From Longicatena sp. (GTDB lineage: Bacteria; Bacillota_I; Bacilli_A; Erysipelotrichales; Erysipelotrichaceae): a stretch of DNA of 9,472 nt. The DNA is taken from assembly GCA_020025055.1 (NCBI GenBank), contig JAHHST010000058.1, positions 1-9,472 of the forward strand. The letters run 5' to 3'. Position numbers and translations under genes: made by a program. The notes beneath the pieces are model-generated. The model saw only the letters and a list, made by a program, of their open reading frames with translations, ran no database searches and was not told the origin of the DNA. Positions 6,645 to 9,472 of the stretch are shown one piece after another. Position 1 is the stretch's first letter, and every line of letters begins with the position of its first letter.

Positions 6645-6681
6645 AAGTATCTAAAAATTCATAAATCTTTTGATACTTTTT
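6645..6681 (+). promoter_or_regulatory. Stem-loop in the purB leader with a short U run
   Basis: AAGTATC (6645-6651) pairs perfectly with GATACTT (6672-6678). After a single bulged base (6652), AAAA (6653-6656) can pair with TTTT (6668-6671). Five T residues (6677-6681) end the structure. It begins within a few bases of the predicted transcript start and ends 13 bases before the purB ribosome site at 6695. It could be a weak attenuator or a 5' stabilising hairpin. I see no purine riboswitch core, and the leader is too short for one. Confidence 0.45.
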
Positions 6682-6705
6682 AATATGAAATAATAGGAGG
6701 TCTTC

Positions 6706-8136
6706 ATGACAACGAACTATACAAGTCCTCTGTCTAAACGTTATGCAAGTAAAGAAATGAAATATCTTTTTTCTAATGAAATGAAATTCAAGACTTGGAG
6801 AGAGTTATGGATTGCACTTGCAGAAGCAGAGAAAGAATTAGGGCTTAACATAACCCAAGAACAAATTGATGAATTAAAATTACATAAAGATGATATTAAT
6901 TACGATGTTGCTGAAGCAAGAGAAAAAGAAGTTCGTCATGATGTAATGAGTCATGTATATGCATATGGAGTACAATGTCCTAAAGCAAAAGGAATCATTC
7001 ATTTAGGTGCTACTTCATGTTATGTCGGTGATAACACTGACATCATCATTATGTCAAAAGCTTTACAGCTTATTCGAAAAAAAATAATTAATACAATCGC
7101 AATATTATCTAAATTTGCGAATGAGTATAAAGATTTACCTACACTTGGATATACTCATTATCAAGCTGCACAACCAACAACGGTTGGAAAACGTGCTTGT
7201 CTTTGGATCCATGACTTAGTAATGGATTTAGAAGATGTAGACTATGTTTTACATTCTTTGAAATTGCTAGGTTCAAAGGGTACAACAGGTACTCAAGCAT
7301 CGTTTCTTGAACTATTTGAAGGAGATCATCAAAAATGTCGTTTATTAGATCAAAAGATTGCCGATAAAATGCATTTTTCTTCTTGTTATGCAGTTAGTGG
7401 ACAAACTTACTCAAGAAAAGTAGATAGTCGTGTTTTAAATGTCTTAAGTGGTATTGCACAATCTGCTCATAAGTTTTCAAACGATATTCGTTTGTTGCAG
7501 CACATGAAAGAAATCGAAGAACCTTTTGCAAAACATCAAATCGGATCTTCAGCAATGGCATATAAACGTAATCCTATGCGTTGTGAGAGAATGGCTGCTC
7601 TTGCTAACTATGTAATTTGCGATACACTAAATCCCGCAATTACTACATCTACACAATGGTTTGAAAGAACCTTAGATGATTCAGCAAATAAACGAATTTC
7701 AGTTAGTGAAGCTTTTTTAGCAACCGATGGAATTTTGGACTTATATATGAATGTTGCAGATGGATTAGTTGTATATCCAAAAGTAATCGAAGCTCACCTT
7801 CTTGCAGAATTACCATTTATGGCAACAGAGAATATTTTAATGGATGCTGTAAAAACAGGAGGAGATCGTCAAGAACTTCACGAACGCATTCGTATTCATT
7901 CAATGGAAGCTGGACGTGTTGTAAAAGAAGAAGGAAAAGAAAATGACCTTCTTTTACGAATAGCTAATGATCCAATGTTTCATATCACTTATGAACAATT
8001 AAAAGAAATCGTAAAACCAAAAAACTATACTGGTCGTGCTTGTGAACAAACAAATGAATTTTTAAAAGAAGTCATTCGACCAATTTTATCAGCAAATAAA
8101 GACATTCTAGGGGAACATGCTGATATACATATTTAA
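6706..8136 (+). CDS. purB: Adenylosuccinate lyase
   Basis: PurB cleaves fumarate from adenylosuccinate to give AMP and from SAICAR to give AICAR, so it serves two steps of purine synthesis. The 476-residue cytoplasmic enzyme belongs to the fumarase/aspartase superfamily. Motifs are RHDVMSHV (77-84), TSCYVGDNTD (103-112), GYTHYQAAQPTTVGKR (148-163, His151 as likely general acid) and the mobile signature loop SSAMAYKRNPMR (281-292) holding the catalytic serine. The loop has Ala where many members have Pro (SSxMPxKxNP). Its length and sequence are closer to the animal-like type of about 480 residues than to the roughly 430-residue Bacillus enzyme. AGGAGG at 6695-6700, five bases before the ATG, sets the start. 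It is followed by purA after 22 bp and is divergent from nadA. Confidence 0.97.
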   Translation: MTTNYTSPLSKRYASKEMKYLFSNEMKFKTWRELWIALAEAEKELGLNITQEQIDELKLHKDDINYDVAEAREKEVRHDVMSHVYAYGVQCPKAKGIIHLGATSCYVGDNTDIIIMSKALQLIRKKIINTIAILSKFANEYKDLPTLGYTHYQAAQPTTVGKRACLWIHDLVMDLEDVDYVLHSLKLLGSKGTTGTQASFLELFEGDHQKCRLLDQKIADKMHFSSCYAVSGQTYSRKVDSRVLNVLSGIAQSAHKFSNDIRLLQHMKEIEEPFAKHQIGSSAMAYKRNPMRCERMAALANYVICDTLNPAITTSTQWFERTLDDSANKRISVSEAFLATDGILDLYMNVADGLVVYPKVIEAHLLAELPFMATENILMDAVKTGGDRQELHERIRIHSMEAGRVVKEEGKENDLLLRIANDPMFHITYEQLKEIVKPKNYTGRACEQTNEFLKEVIRPILSANKDILGEHADIHI

Positions 8137-8158
8137 ATTCCAATAAGGAGAAAAGAAA

Positions 8159-9448
8159 ATGATTAAAGCAATAGTTGGCGCTAATTGGGGCGATGAAGGG
8201 AAAGGTAAAATTACCGATTCCCTTGCCGCTAAAAATGATATTGTAGTAAGATTTCAAGGTGGCAGTAATGCAGGACATACTATAAAAAACGAATATGGTA
8301 AATTTGCATTACATATGCTTCCTTCTGGTGCATTTTATAAACATACCACTTGTGTGTTAGGAAATGGGGTAGCATTAAATATTCCTGGATTAATAAAAGA
8401 ATTAAAATCCATTACTGATCAAGGAGTACCTACTCCTCACTTATTAATTTCAGATCGTGCACATATTGTTATGCCCTACCATATATTATTAGATGAATAC
8501 GAAGAAGAACGACTAGGTAAACATTCCTTCGGTTCTACAAAATCAGGAATTGCCCCTTGTTTTTCTGACAAATACGCTAAAATAGGAATTCAAGTAAATA
8601 ATCTATTTATGGATGAAGATGAATTAAAAGAAAAATTAAAAAATATATGTACAATTAAAAATGTTCTAATAGAGCACTTGTACCATAAGGAACCATTACA
8701 AGTAGACGAATTGTTTCATACATTAATGGACTACAAAAAAATGATTGAACCTTATGTCGCGGATACTACAACATTTTTACATCAAGCAATCAAAGAAAAC
8801 AAAAATATATTACTAGAAGGACAACTAGGTTCTATGAAAGATACAGATCATGGAATTTATCCAATGGTTACATCTTCCTCAACGCTTGCAGGTTTTGCAA
8901 CGATTGGTGCTGGAATACCACCTTATGAAATAAAAGAAGTAATTGCAGTTGTAAAAGCCTATTCATCTAGTGTTGGAGCCGGTGAATTCGTTAGTGAAGT
9001 TTTTGGAGATGAAGCAAATTCATTACGAAATCATGGTGCTGATGGTGGTGAATATGGGGCAACAACTGGACGTCCTAGACGTGTTGGATGGTTTGATGCA
9101 GTTGCCACAAAATATGGTTGTAGAATGCAAGGAGCTACCTCTGTTGCATTAACTGTTGTTGATGCATTAGGATATCTTGATGAAATACCAATTTGTATAG
9201 GCTATGAAATCAATGGAACTATAACTACAGAATTCCCAAACACAACGGATTTAATGAAAGCAAAACCAGTTTTAAAAATGATGCCTGGCTGGAAATGTGA
9301 CATCAGCACAATCTCTTCATGGGATAATCTTCCAATTGAATGTAAAAACTATATCAATGAAATCGAAAAACAAATTGGTTTCCCTATCACTTTAGTATCT
9401 AATGGACCTGAACGTAGTGCACTTCTAAATAGAGTATCATCTATATAA
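8159..9448 (+). CDS. purA: Adenylosuccinate synthetase, divergent type
   Basis: PurA joins IMP and aspartate with GTP hydrolysis to make adenylosuccinate, the substrate of PurB. The 429 residues are full length. The P-loop-like WGDEGKGK (10-17, Asp12), NAGHT (37-41, His40), DHGIYPMVTSSST (230-242), GEYGATTGRPRRVGW (297-311) and SNGPER (414-419) identify the family. Compared with the E. coli enzyme from memory, several ligand contacts differ: Arg131, Arg143 and Arg147 correspond to Ser129, Lys141 and Gln145, Gln224 to Leu223 next to Gln222, and the guanine-recognition TKLD reads TVVD (332-335). I recall similar variants in other gut Clostridia, so this is probably a functional clade rather than decay. 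AAGGAG at 8145-8150, eight bases before the ATG, fits the start. It forms an operon with purB. Confidence 0.95.
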   Translation: MIKAIVGANWGDEGKGKITDSLAAKNDIVVRFQGGSNAGHTIKNEYGKFALHMLPSGAFYKHTTCVLGNGVALNIPGLIKELKSITDQGVPTPHLLISDRAHIVMPYHILLDEYEEERLGKHSFGSTKSGIAPCFSDKYAKIGIQVNNLFMDEDELKEKLKNICTIKNVLIEHLYHKEPLQVDELFHTLMDYKKMIEPYVADTTTFLHQAIKENKNILLEGQLGSMKDTDHGIYPMVTSSSTLAGFATIGAGIPPYEIKEVIAVVKAYSSSVGAGEFVSEVFGDEANSLRNHGADGGEYGATTGRPRRVGWFDAVATKYGCRMQGATSVALTVVDALGYLDEIPICIGYEINGTITTEFPNTTDLMKAKPVLKMMPGWKCDISTISSWDNLPIECKNYINEIEKQIGFPITLVSNGPERSALLNRVSSI

Positions 9449-9472
9449 AAAGTCTTCAAAAATGAAGACTTT
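9449..9472 (+). terminator. Intrinsic terminator hairpin after purA, cut by the window edge
   Basis: AAAGTCTTCA (9449-9458) and TGAAGACTTT (9463-9472) form a perfect ten-base stem around an AAAA loop, starting immediately after the purA stop. The T run needed for termination would continue past the window; three T residues are visible. Confidence 0.75.

Noticed and set aside
6637..6705. Purine or PreQ1 riboswitch in the purB leader
   Set aside because: The leader is only about 63 bases with a single AT-rich stem-loop and no three-way junction or conserved loop bases.
8072..8278. Minus-strand open frame across the purB-purA junction
   Set aside because: It overlaps the conserved ends of both genes and the purA ribosome site, and it has no recognisable motif; it is a shadow frame.

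Overview
The window is AT-rich, roughly one-third GC by eye, tightly packed and carries strong AGGAGG-type ribosome binding sites. This points to a low-GC Bacillota organism. The NAD and purine enzymes resemble those of anaerobic gut Clostridia or Erysipelotrichia as I remember them, but that placement is an inference. I see no mobile element, CRISPR array, tRNA or rRNA.

Layout, left to right: (1) A minus-strand pair at 13-2744. An HSL-type alpha/beta hydrolase is followed, 88 bp after its first third of a kilobase leader region, by a 602-residue protein fusing an HxxxDG acyltransferase to a multi-span membrane domain; the two genes are only 11 bp apart. (2) A 235-bp gap (2745-2979) with two tandem minus-strand terminators and a possible promoter for that pair. 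(3) A minus-strand operon nadA-nadB-nadC-niaR (6449 down to 2980) for de novo quinolinate and nicotinate mononucleotide synthesis, ending with its likely niacin-responsive repressor. (4) A divergent control region of about 250 bp (6450-6705) with two convincing sigma-A promoters facing outward, a palindrome between them and a hairpin near the predicted 5' end of each transcript. (5) A plus-strand pair purB-purA (6706-9448), closed by a hairpin that runs to the window edge.

The central genes work together. NadB and NadA make quinolinate from aspartate and dihydroxyacetone phosphate. NadC converts it to nicotinate mononucleotide, and the NiaR-like protein probably represses the operon. PurA and PurB make AMP from IMP, and purine nucleotides are also needed to build NAD, so the divergent arrangement is metabolically sensible, although co-regulation is not shown.

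The most notable points are: the NiaR-like regulator appears to have lost all three histidines that name its 3H ligand domain; NadB is a minimal form without the C-terminal helical domain; PurA belongs to a divergent type with several substituted substrate-binding positions; and the acyltransferase-membrane fusion paired with an esterase-like hydrolase is a two-gene system of unknown function.
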